From assembly GCF_900129005.1 (NCBI RefSeq), contig NZ_FQUN01000023.1, forward strand, positions 24,097 through 80,678: DNA of 56,582 nucleotides, given 5' to 3'. Of this stretch, positions 36,440-44,673 are shown in pieces (the first letter of the stretch is position 1; each line of letters opens with the position of its first letter). The notes beneath the pieces are model-generated. The model saw nothing but the letters and a program-made list of their open reading frames with translations. It had not been told where the DNA came from and ran no database searches. This stretch comes from Leeuwenhoekiella marinoflava DSM 3653 (lineage in GTDB: Bacteria; Bacteroidota; Bacteroidia; Flavobacteriales; Flavobacteriaceae). The position numbers and the translations under genes are program-made.

Positions 36440-36453
36440 TTACAACGTTGTAA
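36440..36453. promoter_or_regulatory. Perfect 14-bp CG-centred palindrome upstream of GH2
   Basis: TTACAACGTTGTAA, perfect inverted repeat centred on CG, 34 bp before the GH2 start at 36488. It shares the AACGTT core with the GTAAAACGTTTTAC sites but differs at the third and fourth base from each end. It could be a variant site for the same LacI-type protein or for a paralogue. Confidence 0.4.
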
Positions 36454-36487
36454 TTTTTTAAGACCGAAATTAAATCAAAATCTAAGT

Positions 36488-38296
36488 ATGAAAAAAACTA
36501 AGCTTTTAGCTATGTTGATGTTTGTTGCCGCATCAGTATCTGCACAATGGAAACCTGCGGGTGACAAGATTAAGACTAAGTGGGCTTCTCAAATAGATGT
36601 AAATAATGTCTTACCAGAATATCCGCGTCCTATAATGCAACGCGATACGTGGCAGAATTTAAACGGTCTTTGGGAGTACAGTATTCAAAATAAAGGAGCT
36701 GCAGTACCTACCTCATACGAGGGGGAGATCTTAGTGCCCTTTCCGGTAGAGTCAAGTTTGTCTGGCGTGATGAAAGAAGTAGGTGCTGCTAAAGAAGTAT
36801 GGTATAATCGGGAGTTTACGGTTCCTTCAAGTTGGAAGAATAAAGAGATTTTATTGCATTTTGGTGCGGTAGATTGGGAAACTGAAGTATGGATCAATGG
36901 AGTTAAAATAGGTTCGCATACCGGCGGATTTACACCCTTTTCATTTGATATCAGTCCGTTTTTAAAAAGTGGCAAACAAGAATTGACGGTAAAAGTGTGG
37001 GATCCAACAAACGATGGGCCACAGCCTCGAGGAAAACAAGTTAAAAAACCTGATGGGATCTGGTATACGCCGGTAACCGGGATTTGGCAGACCGTCTGGT
37101 TAGAACCTGTGCAGCCAAAACATATCGAAGAGGTGCGTACCACTGCTGATATTGATAAGAGCACGGTTACTTTTGATGTTGCTTCAGCAGATTTTAGCTA
37201 TGGTGATATTGTTGAGGTCTCGATTTTAGATGGAAACAAAACGATCGCAACAGCAAAAGCAGCTGCCGGTGAGCAACTGGTGATTACGATCCCAGATGCA
37301 AAATTATGGTCTCCAGAATCTCCATTTTTATACGACACCAAAATTAAACTTACCGCTAACGGAAAAACTCATGATGCAATAAATGGATATTTCGCTATGC
37401 GAAAAATTTCAAAAAAGCGTGATGATAAAGGCATTGTGCGTATGCAATTGAATAACAAAGATTATTTTCAATTTGGTCCGTTAGATCAAGGCTGGTGGCC
37501 TGATGGTTTATATACAGCGCCTACTGATGAAGCTTTAAAATACGATATCATCAAGACCAAAGATTATGGGTATAATATGATACGTAAGCATGTTAAAGTT
37601 GAGCCGGCACGCTGGTATACGCATTGCGATCGCCTGGGGATTTTGGTTTGGCAAGACATGCCTAATGGGGATGATTCTCGTGATTGGCAAAATCAAAATT
37701 ATCATAAAGGTAATGAGTTTGAACGCAGCGCCGAGTCTGAAGCGATCTACCGCAAAGAGTGGAAAGAAATCATGGATTATTTATACTCATACCCAAGTAT
37801 CGTGATCTGGGTGCCGTTTAATGAATCCTGGGGGCAGTTTAAAACTGTAGAGATCACAGATTGGACTAATGAATACGACCCCTCACGTTTAGTGAATTCG
37901 GCAAGTGGCGGTAACTTTTTCCAGACCGGAGACATCTTAGATCTGCACCATTATCCGGCTCCTAAAATGTATTTGTACGATGCAAACCGCGTTAATGTGA
38001 TTGGTGAGTATGGCGGCATAGGTTTGCCATTAGAAGGGCATTTATGGAAAACAGGTAACAACTGGGGTTATGTGAAATTCAACAATTCTAAAGAAGTTAC
38101 AGACGAGTATGTTGCTTATGCCGAAAAGCTAAAAGAGCTCGTAAGTGCTGGGTTTTCTGGAGCGATATATACACAAACGACAGATGTAGAAGGGGAGGTA
38201 AACGGTTTGATGACCTATGACCGTGATATTGATAAACTTGATATCAAGCGTGTGAATAAAATCAATACCGAAGTTATCCATGAACTCCATAACTAA
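36488..38296 (+). CDS. GH2 glycosidase, short form
   Basis: 602 residues with a signal peptide (ASVSAQ, about 19). It contains the N-terminal sugar-binding domain (about 45-200; EVWYNREFTVP, VDWETEVWINGVKIGSHTGGFTPF), an Ig-like domain, and a barrel with acid/base Glu446 in WVPFNESWGQ and nucleophile Glu507 in VIGEYGGIG. It ends right after the barrel, lacking the small-chain domain of the 952-residue paralogue at 27577. This compact type is common in Bacteroidota PULs; substrates vary (beta-galactosides, beta-glucuronides and others). It has its own upstream palindrome and is followed by a strong terminator, so it is probably transcribed alone. Confidence 0.88.
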   Translation: MKKTKLLAMLMFVAASVSAQWKPAGDKIKTKWASQIDVNNVLPEYPRPIMQRDTWQNLNGLWEYSIQNKGAAVPTSYEGEILVPFPVESSLSGVMKEVGAAKEVWYNREFTVPSSWKNKEILLHFGAVDWETEVWINGVKIGSHTGGFTPFSFDISPFLKSGKQELTVKVWDPTNDGPQPRGKQVKKPDGIWYTPVTGIWQTVWLEPVQPKHIEEVRTTADIDKSTVTFDVASADFSYGDIVEVSILDGNKTIATAKAAAGEQLVITIPDAKLWSPESPFLYDTKIKLTANGKTHDAINGYFAMRKISKKRDDKGIVRMQLNNKDYFQFGPLDQGWWPDGLYTAPTDEALKYDIIKTKDYGYNMIRKHVKVEPARWYTHCDRLGILVWQDMPNGDDSRDWQNQNYHKGNEFERSAESEAIYRKEWKEIMDYLYSYPSIVIWVPFNESWGQFKTVEITDWTNEYDPSRLVNSASGGNFFQTGDILDLHHYPAPKMYLYDANRVNVIGEYGGIGLPLEGHLWKTGNNWGYVKFNNSKEVTDEYVAYAEKLKELVSAGFSGAIYTQTTDVEGEVNGLMTYDRDIDKLDIKRVNKINTEVIHELHN

Positions 38297-38316
38297 TAGA
38301 TCTTAGGAAGTATTTT

Positions 38317-38368
38317 AAAATCATAGTTCTCAATTTTTTATAGAGAACTATGATTTTGCTTTTTTTAA
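38317..38368 (+). terminator. Rho-independent terminator after GH2
   Basis: 15-bp perfect stem (38317-38331 with 38343-38357) closed by an 11-nt loop and followed by GC and seven T residues. It ends the GH2 transcription unit just before the sulfatase promoter. Confidence 0.85.
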
Positions 38369-38371
38369 ATC

Positions 38372-38379
38372 TAATTTTA
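38372..38379 (+). promoter_or_regulatory. Possible -7 promoter box for the sulfatase gene
   Basis: TAATTTTA, a TAnnTTTR-type box ending 7 bp before the palindromic operator at 38387. The same box-to-operator spacing (5-7 bp) occurs upstream of the FucP-like gene. This places the operator at the predicted transcription start. Confidence 0.35.
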
Positions 38380-38386
38380 ACACGAA

Positions 38387-38400
38387 GTAAAACGTTTTAC
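38387..38400. promoter_or_regulatory. LacI-type operator upstream of sulfatase
   Basis: Perfect 14-bp palindrome GTAAAACGTTTTAC centred on CG, 10 bp before the ATG at 38411. The 12-bp core TAAAACGTTTTA also occurs upstream of the FucP-like gene (41011) and twice upstream of susC (51274 and 51296). A CG-centred palindrome of this size is characteristic of LacI-family operators. Confidence 0.7.
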
Positions 38401-38410
38401 CATTTTTAGT

Positions 38411-40123
38411 ATGAATTATAAGTCTCACAACTTTTTTAAAAAAATTGCGCTATTATCAACAGCTTCTTTGTTGTTTATTAACTGTAGAAATGCTAATACA
38501 GATACCGCAAAGGCAGAAGGAACAGCGGTAAATCAGCCTAATATCGTGTTGATCATGGCAGATGATTTGGGTTTTTCAGATCTGGGATGTTACGGCGGTG
38601 AAGTTGATACCCCTAACCTCAATAGTCTTGCGGCGGGTGGTTTGCGTTTCAATTCTTTTTATAATACTTCCCGGTGTTGCCCTTCTCGGGCAGCTTTACT
38701 CACCGGACAATATCCACATCAGGCAGGGATAGGGCAGATGACGATGGATCGTAACCTTCCGGGTTATCGAGGTCGCTTAGATGATGAGACGGTGACTTTA
38801 GCCGAAGTTCTAAAAACTGCGGGATATCAGACCGGAATGGTAGGAAAATGGCACGTTTCACCCACTGAAGATTTGGGAGGCAATGAGCAATTAGAATGGT
38901 TGAATCATCAAACCGAAAAGGAAACTTTTTCAGATTTAGACACCTATCCAACAGCACGGGGTTTTGATAAATATTATGGAAACATTTGGGGTGTGGTAGA
39001 CTATTTTGATCCGTTTGCTTTGGTTAATGGTACCGAGCCGGTAAAAGAAGTGCCAGATGATTTTTATTATACAGATGCCATAGGGGATTCTGCAGTAGCT
39101 TATGTGGATCATTTTGTAAAAGAAGAAAAACCTTTCTTTCTATATGTAGCGCATTGTGCTCCGCATTGGCCACTAATGGCTCCGGAAGAAGAGATCAAAA
39201 AGTACGAGCAGGTTTACGATGCTGGATGGCAAAAAATCAGAGAAGAACGTTATAAAAAACTGATCGAAAAAGGAATTTTTAAAGGAGATACCACAAAGCT
39301 TTCAGAATTTATGTTTCCTGATTTAGACTGGGCAAAAAACAAAGATGAGAAGTGGGATTCCCGGGCAATGGCGGTTCACGCAGCGATGATAGATCGTATG
39401 GATCAAAATATAGGTAAACTTATAGACAAGCTAGAAGCGACCGGTCAGTTAGACAATACAGTAATTCTGTTTATGTCTGATAACGGAGCAAGTTCTGAGC
39501 GCCCGTCACAATACGGAATTGGTTTTGACAGACCTTCAGAAACCCGAGAAGGGGAGGAGATACACTATCCTGTAAAGAAAAGTGAGAAGCACCTTCCCGG
39601 ACCCGAAACGGTAATGTCTGGTATCGGTCCGGTATGGGCTAATGTGGCCAATACACCATTTAGATATTGGAAAGCACGTGTTTATGAGGGAGGAATCACC
39701 TCTCCATTTATCATTCACTGGCCTAACGGAATAAAAGAACGTGGAGGTGTAAAATCATCTGCAGCGCATATTATAGATATTATGCCTACCGTTCTAGAGC
39801 TTTCTGGTGCAGAATATCCCGAGGAATTTAATGGGAAGCAGATAGACCCATATATGGGTAACAGTATGGTTTCTGCAATTAAAAATGCTGAAGAAACCAC
39901 GATAAATGAAACCTTGTTTTGGGAACATTTTGGAGCTGCTGCTTTGCGTAAGGGTGATTGGAAACTGGTTAAGTTAGACGCTAATGCACCTTGGGAATTG
40001 TATAATCTTAAAGAAGATCGTACCGAGATGCATAATCTTGCAACTCAATTTCCAGACCGGGTATCTGCGATGCAAGAAGAATGGAATACAATGGCACAGG
40101 AAACCGATGTTTTCCCAAATTAA
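38411..40123 (+). CDS. Sulfatase (family S1, formylglycine-type)
   Basis: 570 residues with a lipoprotein signal (LFINC, Cys25). N-terminal VLIMADDLGFSDLGCYGGEVDTPNL gives the metal-binding Asp pair. The activation motif C-x-P-S-R is present as SRCCPSRAALLTG, with Cys89 the residue converted to formylglycine by a maturase encoded elsewhere. Further sulfatase elements are GKWHVS, HWPLMAPEE, FMSDNGASSERPSQ and the C-terminal LRKGDWKLVK. It desulfates a sugar or aryl ester; the subfamily cannot be read by eye. Its presence suggests that the substrate is sulfated, as in marine algal or animal glycans, which is unusual next to PL11. It lies 10 bp downstream of a palindromic operator, and its stop is 30 bp before the esterase. 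Confidence 0.93.
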   Translation: MNYKSHNFFKKIALLSTASLLFINCRNANTDTAKAEGTAVNQPNIVLIMADDLGFSDLGCYGGEVDTPNLNSLAAGGLRFNSFYNTSRCCPSRAALLTGQYPHQAGIGQMTMDRNLPGYRGRLDDETVTLAEVLKTAGYQTGMVGKWHVSPTEDLGGNEQLEWLNHQTEKETFSDLDTYPTARGFDKYYGNIWGVVDYFDPFALVNGTEPVKEVPDDFYYTDAIGDSAVAYVDHFVKEEKPFFLYVAHCAPHWPLMAPEEEIKKYEQVYDAGWQKIREERYKKLIEKGIFKGDTTKLSEFMFPDLDWAKNKDEKWDSRAMAVHAAMIDRMDQNIGKLIDKLEATGQLDNTVILFMSDNGASSERPSQYGIGFDRPSETREGEEIHYPVKKSEKHLPGPETVMSGIGPVWANVANTPFRYWKARVYEGGITSPFIIHWPNGIKERGGVKSSAAHIIDIMPTVLELSGAEYPEEFNGKQIDPYMGNSMVSAIKNAEETTINETLFWEHFGAAALRKGDWKLVKLDANAPWELYNLKEDRTEMHNLATQFPDRVSAMQEEWNTMAQETDVFPN

Positions 40124-40153
40124 TAGCTAACTTTTCAATCTAAAAAATCAGCT

Positions 40154-40963
40154 ATGCGTTTGTTAGGTATTTATTTTCTGGCTCTTTCTTTTTCTATTTC
40201 GGCTTATGCCGGAAAAATACAAACGGTTACGACACACAGTGACGCGATGCAGAAAGATATCCATGCTATTGTAATTACTCCTGAAGGGTATTCGACATCC
40301 AAAGAATATCCGGTAGTTTATTTGCTACATGGCTATTCCGGAAATTACACAGAGTGGTCAAAACAAGTACCTGATTTGGATGATTATGCAGATCTATACC
40401 AGCTGATTATCGTATGTCCTGATGGAAACTATGGTAGCTGGTATTTTGACAGTGAAGTTAAGCCTGAAAGTAAATATGACACTTATGTTGCAAAAGAATT
40501 GGTGCATTGGGTAGATCAGCATTTCAGTACTATTAATGATAAGAGTGGAAGAGCAATCACCGGTTTGAGTATGGGAGGCCATGGTGCATTGTATCTGGCT
40601 TTTAAGCATCAGGATATATATGCACTTGCCGGTAGTATGAGCGGCGGCGTAGATATAACTCCATTTCCTAACAATTGGGAACTGGCTTCATATCTAGGGT
40701 CGTATGCAGAACATAAAGAGCGATGGGAGGCCAATACGGTGATCAACCTTACAAACCTGTTAACACCTGATTCATTAAAACTAATTATAGAATGTGGTAC
40801 ATCTGATTTCTTTTACAAGGTTAATGTAAACCTGCACGAGAAGCTTGAATACACTAATATACCGCATACGTTTATCTCAAGTCCAGGAGGGCATACCTGG
40901 GATTTTTGGCGTAATGCTATCAAATACCAATTGGTATTTTTTAACTCCTATTTTGAGAAATAA
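40154..40963 (+). CDS. Secreted alpha/beta-hydrolase esterase (esterase D / CE1-like)
   Basis: 269 residues with a signal peptide (about 1-19, ISAYA). It has the EYPVVYLLHGYSGNYTEW oxyanion-hole segment, nucleophile Ser139 in TGLSMGGHGAL, Asp in IECGTSDFF and His in SPGGHTWDFW. This is the complete catalytic triad of the esterase D/CE1-like family (feruloyl, acetyl or S-formylglutathione esterases). A secreted member next to a sulfatase probably removes an acyl group from the glycan (inference). It is likely co-transcribed with the sulfatase (30-bp gap). Confidence 0.88.
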   Translation: MRLLGIYFLALSFSISAYAGKIQTVTTHSDAMQKDIHAIVITPEGYSTSKEYPVVYLLHGYSGNYTEWSKQVPDLDDYADLYQLIIVCPDGNYGSWYFDSEVKPESKYDTYVAKELVHWVDQHFSTINDKSGRAITGLSMGGHGALYLAFKHQDIYALAGSMSGGVDITPFPNNWELASYLGSYAEHKERWEANTVINLTNLLTPDSLKLIIECGTSDFFYKVNVNLHEKLEYTNIPHTFISSPGGHTWDFWRNAIKYQLVFFNSYFEK

Positions 40964-40996
40964 ATAATTGCACTTTTATTTTTGACTTTTAAAATA

Positions 40997-41004
40997 TAGA
41001 TTTA
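40997..41004 (+). promoter_or_regulatory. Possible -7 promoter box for the FucP-like gene
   Basis: TAGATTTA, a TAnnTTTR match placed 6 bp upstream of the operator core at 41011. A TTTG at 40981-40984 is too close to be a good -33 element, so the promoter call is tentative. Confidence 0.3.
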
Positions 41005-41010
41005 CAAAAG

Positions 41011-41022
41011 TAAAACGTTTTA
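41011..41022. promoter_or_regulatory. LacI-type operator upstream of FucP-like permease
   Basis: 12-bp perfect palindrome TAAAACGTTTTA (preceded by AG), same core as at 38388 and at the two susC sites. It lies about 130 bp upstream of the ATG and close to the presumed transcription start. A weaker CAACGATTG half-match lies at about 41102. Confidence 0.65.
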
Positions 41023-41154
41023 GTGATATTTTCAGATATCGTTTTCGCTAATTCAGGTTTTACACAAACATCGTTTTAAAATTTCTGAAAGTACTCAACT
41101 ACAACGATTGTGTGGGTTCGATTTCAGAAATGCAATGGTTTTAATATTAAATAA

Positions 41155-42474
41155 ATGAATACATCTCAAGCAACTCCGGTTGTCCCTAAAAAATTACTAC
41201 TCCCTTTTATTCTGGTTACATCTTTATTTGCACTATGGGGGTTTGCAAATGCGGTAACAGATCCAATGGTTCAGGCTTTTAAAAAAGTATTAGAATTATC
41301 CAATTCACAAGCCGCATGGGTACAGATGGCTTTTTATGGAGGATATTTTTGCATGGCGCTTCCGGCGGCACTTTTCGTACGTAAGTTCTCGTACAAGTCA
41401 GGAGTTTTGGTTGGTCTCACGCTCTACGCCGGTGGCGCCTTATTATTTTACCCTGCAGCAACAACCGGGCAATTCTGGTTTTTCTGTTTAGGATTGTACA
41501 TTCTTACCTTTGGTCTGGCATTTTTAGAGACTACCGCAAACCCATATATTCTTGCGATGGGAGATCAAAAAACAGCTACACAGCGTTTAAATCTGGCGCA
41601 GGCCTTCAATCCGGTTGGGTTGATTGTGGGCTTGATGGTAGCAAAATTCTTTGTTCTTGATTTGTTACAATCCGACGATGTGGAGAATTTTTCGGTGCTG
41701 CCGGAAACTCAAAAACTCCTCATAAAATCTGCTGATTTGATGGTAATTCGCAATCCGTATGTGATTTTAGGTCTGGTTGTTTTAGCCATTTTAATCCTAA
41801 TTGCAGTGAACAAAATGCCGCAAGCTAAGGGAGATGGGGCTATGCCTAGCATTAAAGATACGTTTGCAGAGTTGTTTAAAAATAAGAAGTACACCTTGGG
41901 CGTGATATCACTAGTATTGTATATGGGTGCGCAAATAGGATGCTGGACCTACATTTACCAATATGCCGAATCTAAAGGAATCTCCAGTTCTACGGCTGCA
42001 AACTATCAGTTGGTTGCATTCATCCTGTTTACGGTAGGGCGTGCGATAGGTACTTATTTACTGAAGTTCATAAGTTCGGGCAAATTGTTATTTTATTTTT
42101 CCTCATTAGGAGGTCTATTTGCTTTAGGAACAGTTGTTTTAGAAGGGGATGCCGGTTTATACAGTTTGGTGATGGTTTCGCTTTTTCTTTCTATTATGTT
42201 CCCTACTATCTACGGTATCGCTTTAGAAGGTTTAAAAGAAGACCAGTCTAAAATAGGAGCTGCAGGTCTGGTTATGGCAATTGTAGGTGGAGCATTATTA
42301 CCTAAACTACAAGGAATGATTATAGATTTAGGAGGAGTGGAAGTAAATGACATTACCGTAATGGGGCTATCAGAAATGAACTTGTCTTTTTTACTACCCG
42401 TGATTTGTTTTGTTAGTGTCGCGATTTATGGGATGTGGATTCATAAAAAACATAACATTGCCGAAATAGCCTAA
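41155..42474 (+). CDS. FucP-family sugar:proton symporter (MFS)
   Basis: 439 residues, about 12 membrane helices. FALWGFANAVTDPMVQAFKKVLELSNSQAAWVQMAFYGGYF and GLAFLETTANPYILAMG...ATQRLNLAQAFNPVG are hallmarks of the L-fucose/galactose/glucose permease (FucP/GluP) group of MFS. It imports a monosaccharide across the inner membrane with protons. With a rhamnose operon in the window, L-rhamnose is a good candidate, and L-fucose or another monomer released by the PUL is the alternative. It starts a new plus-strand unit with its own palindromic operator. The GH92 gene follows after 47 bp. Confidence 0.9.
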   Translation: MNTSQATPVVPKKLLLPFILVTSLFALWGFANAVTDPMVQAFKKVLELSNSQAAWVQMAFYGGYFCMALPAALFVRKFSYKSGVLVGLTLYAGGALLFYPAATTGQFWFFCLGLYILTFGLAFLETTANPYILAMGDQKTATQRLNLAQAFNPVGLIVGLMVAKFFVLDLLQSDDVENFSVLPETQKLLIKSADLMVIRNPYVILGLVVLAILILIAVNKMPQAKGDGAMPSIKDTFAELFKNKKYTLGVISLVLYMGAQIGCWTYIYQYAESKGISSSTAANYQLVAFILFTVGRAIGTYLLKFISSGKLLFYFSSLGGLFALGTVVLEGDAGLYSLVMVSLFLSIMFPTIYGIALEGLKEDQSKIGAAGLVMAIVGGALLPKLQGMIIDLGGVEVNDITVMGLSEMNLSFLLPVICFVSVAIYGMWIHKKHNIAEIA

Positions 42475-42521
42475 GTGTAGTAAAGCTTTATTTTTAAAGT
42501 TCAAAATCAAAAAAATCTTTA

Positions 42522-44567
42522 ATGAGTAAAATTATCCCGGTTCTCCTTTGTTTTCTTGCACTATCCGGTTATACACAGCAACAAAAAAATAGATTTGTAA
42601 ATGTCTTTTTAGGTACGAGTGGCGATCACGGGCAGATGTCCCCCTCAGCTACTACGCCTTTTAATATGATGAATCTGGGACCGCAGACTAATCCACACCA
42701 GCATACGGGTTATGAGTATTACGCTAAAGAATTTGATGGCTTTACACACACCAGAATGGAAGGTGTAGGTTGTACGGGAAGTGGTGGTAATATTTTGATT
42801 AAGCCTATACTTTATGCAGATGTCGAGACCGAGTTAATACGAACCACCCAGCAAGCTACACCGGGATATTATCACGTGAATTTTAAAAACGGAATTGACG
42901 CACAAATGACGGTTGCTCAAAATTTAGGAATGCATAATTACAGTTTCCCTAATTCAAACGGCGGCTTGTATATTGATTTGTCTTTTGCATTGAGCAATCG
43001 TTTTGTTTCAGAAAATCACGAGGTTAGAAGAAATTTAATTTCAGGTTATGTGGATACCAAAACTACTTGTCACGCGGGAACGTACAGAATTTATTATTCG
43101 ATTAAGTTGCCAGAGACTGCAGAAATTCAACAGCTTGATGCGCATAAATTGCTCGTTAAATCTGTAGGAGCGAATGCAGTAGTTCAGGTTGGTTTTTCTT
43201 CGGTGAATGCGGGGTATGCTAAAAAGCGAATTGCTTCTAAAACCTTCAACCAACTTAAGAAAGAAGCTTCAGCTAGTTGGGACAAACAATTGAGTCACAT
43301 TGATGTTAAAGGAGAGCAAGATCGGGTAGATTTATTTTATTCACTATTATATCGAAGTGCGCAATCTCCTTTTTTAGTTTCCGAAGAAGATGGTACGTTT
43401 AGAGCAACAGATGGATCTGTTCAAAATGAAGATTATAAAGTGTATAATGGCTGGGCAATTTGGGATAATTACAGAGAGCAGTTGCCTTTACTTTCTCTTG
43501 CATATCCTGAAGTATATAAAGACATCACTACGAGTATAGCAAACCTGTATCGTTTTGGTAAAAAGAACTGGGCAACAGAGCACGAGACTTCGCCTACGGT
43601 TCGCACCGAACATGCAATGGTTGTTTTGCTCGATGCCTATAAAAAAGGTTACCAAGTAGATTTTAGAGCCATAAAAGATTCTTTACTAGGAGAAGCTAAA
43701 ACCCTTGATTTTGGTGCACCCGACAAAGCATTAGAATCTTCTTACGATTTGTGGGCGATGAGTGAGATTCTTAATGAGATGGGCGATACAAATACGGGTA
43801 AGGATTACCTGAATAAAGCTTTAGATTACAAAGCCTACTGGGATAAAGATTTTAAAGATTTGACTAGAAGTGATGTAGACCGAATGCAGGCGCGTGGTTT
43901 ATATCAAGGGACTATCTGGCAATATCGCTGGTTTGTACCTTGGGATATAAATGGATTGCAAAGTTTGGCAGGTGGTTCAACAGCATTTACAAATCAGTTG
44001 GATCAATTTTTTGAAGAATTCAATTATAACCATGCCAATCAACCAGATCTGCAAGTACCCGGATTGTATAATGCGACCAAGCAGCCTTATAAATCTCAAA
44101 AGTTATTCCGGGAGATTCTTTTAGATACGGTGGTTCAAACCTATTTTAATGATAATAGTAAAGGGATTGATCCGTATGTAGGGCGTATCTATCAAAATAA
44201 ACCGAAGGCTTATATACGTACAATGGATGACGACGCCGGTACCATGTCTTCTTGGTTTGTGTTACACAGCATCGGACTTTCGGCAGCAAATGTAGGGAGT
44301 CCGGTTTACTATTTGACTGCGCCTATTTTTAAGGAAGTAAAACTGAATACAGCTCCGGGAAAAACTTTTAAAATTTCAGTAAAGAATTATAATAAAGATC
44401 ATTTTTATGTTAAATCAGCTAGGTTAAACGGTAAGCCTATAAACCGAAACTGGTTAACACATCAAGAAATAACATCTGGTGGAAATCTGATTATTGAAAC
44501 CAGTAAATTACCGAATACAAGTTGGGGAACGACCAATCAGTTTATAACAAAAGTTGAATTAAACTGA
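42522..44567 (+). CDS. GH92-family glycosidase
   Basis: 681 residues with a signal peptide (about 1-18). GH92 marks are the N-terminal NVFLGTSGDHGQMSPSATTPFNM, GYEYYAKEFDGFTHTRMEGVGCTGSGG, the AIWDNYREQLPLL region, and the C-terminal MDDDAGTMSSWFVLHSIGLSAANVGSPVYYL with the catalytic Asp cluster. Described GH92 enzymes are Ca2+-dependent exo-alpha-mannosidases. The protein is somewhat shorter than the usual roughly 740 residues, and the motif reads GTMSSW where most members have GQMSAW. An alpha-mannosidase beside rhamnose genes is unexpected. The protein may trim a mannose-containing side chain or have drifted in specificity (inference). It is ended by a strong terminator. Confidence 0.9.
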   Translation: MSKIIPVLLCFLALSGYTQQQKNRFVNVFLGTSGDHGQMSPSATTPFNMMNLGPQTNPHQHTGYEYYAKEFDGFTHTRMEGVGCTGSGGNILIKPILYADVETELIRTTQQATPGYYHVNFKNGIDAQMTVAQNLGMHNYSFPNSNGGLYIDLSFALSNRFVSENHEVRRNLISGYVDTKTTCHAGTYRIYYSIKLPETAEIQQLDAHKLLVKSVGANAVVQVGFSSVNAGYAKKRIASKTFNQLKKEASASWDKQLSHIDVKGEQDRVDLFYSLLYRSAQSPFLVSEEDGTFRATDGSVQNEDYKVYNGWAIWDNYREQLPLLSLAYPEVYKDITTSIANLYRFGKKNWATEHETSPTVRTEHAMVVLLDAYKKGYQVDFRAIKDSLLGEAKTLDFGAPDKALESSYDLWAMSEILNEMGDTNTGKDYLNKALDYKAYWDKDFKDLTRSDVDRMQARGLYQGTIWQYRWFVPWDINGLQSLAGGSTAFTNQLDQFFEEFNYNHANQPDLQVPGLYNATKQPYKSQKLFREILLDTVVQTYFNDNSKGIDPYVGRIYQNKPKAYIRTMDDDAGTMSSWFVLHSIGLSAANVGSPVYYLTAPIFKEVKLNTAPGKTFKISVKNYNKDHFYVKSARLNGKPINRNWLTHQEITSGGNLIIETSKLPNTSWGTTNQFITKVELN

Positions 44568-44570
44568 GTT

Positions 44571-44611
44571 AAATAGCGGAAGGATTTAAAAATGCTTCCG
44601 CTATTTTTTAT
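44571..44611 (+). terminator. Rho-independent terminator after GH92
   Basis: 12-bp perfect stem AAATAGCGGAAG / CTTCCGCTATTT (44571-44582 with 44595-44606) with a 12-nt loop, followed by further T residues, directly after the GH92 stop. Confidence 0.85.
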
Positions 44612-44633
44612 AAGTAACACAATATCGATTTCG

Positions 44634-44641
44634 TATATTTA
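44634..44641 (+). promoter_or_regulatory. Possible -7 promoter box for the DUF1080/oxidoreductase genes
   Basis: TATATTTA, identical to the box at 26257, 32 bp before the ATG at 44674 and just after the GH92 terminator. It would start the three-gene unit 44674-48584. Confidence 0.35.
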
Positions 44642-44673
44642 AAGAGACTATTAAACAACTAAATAACAAACTT

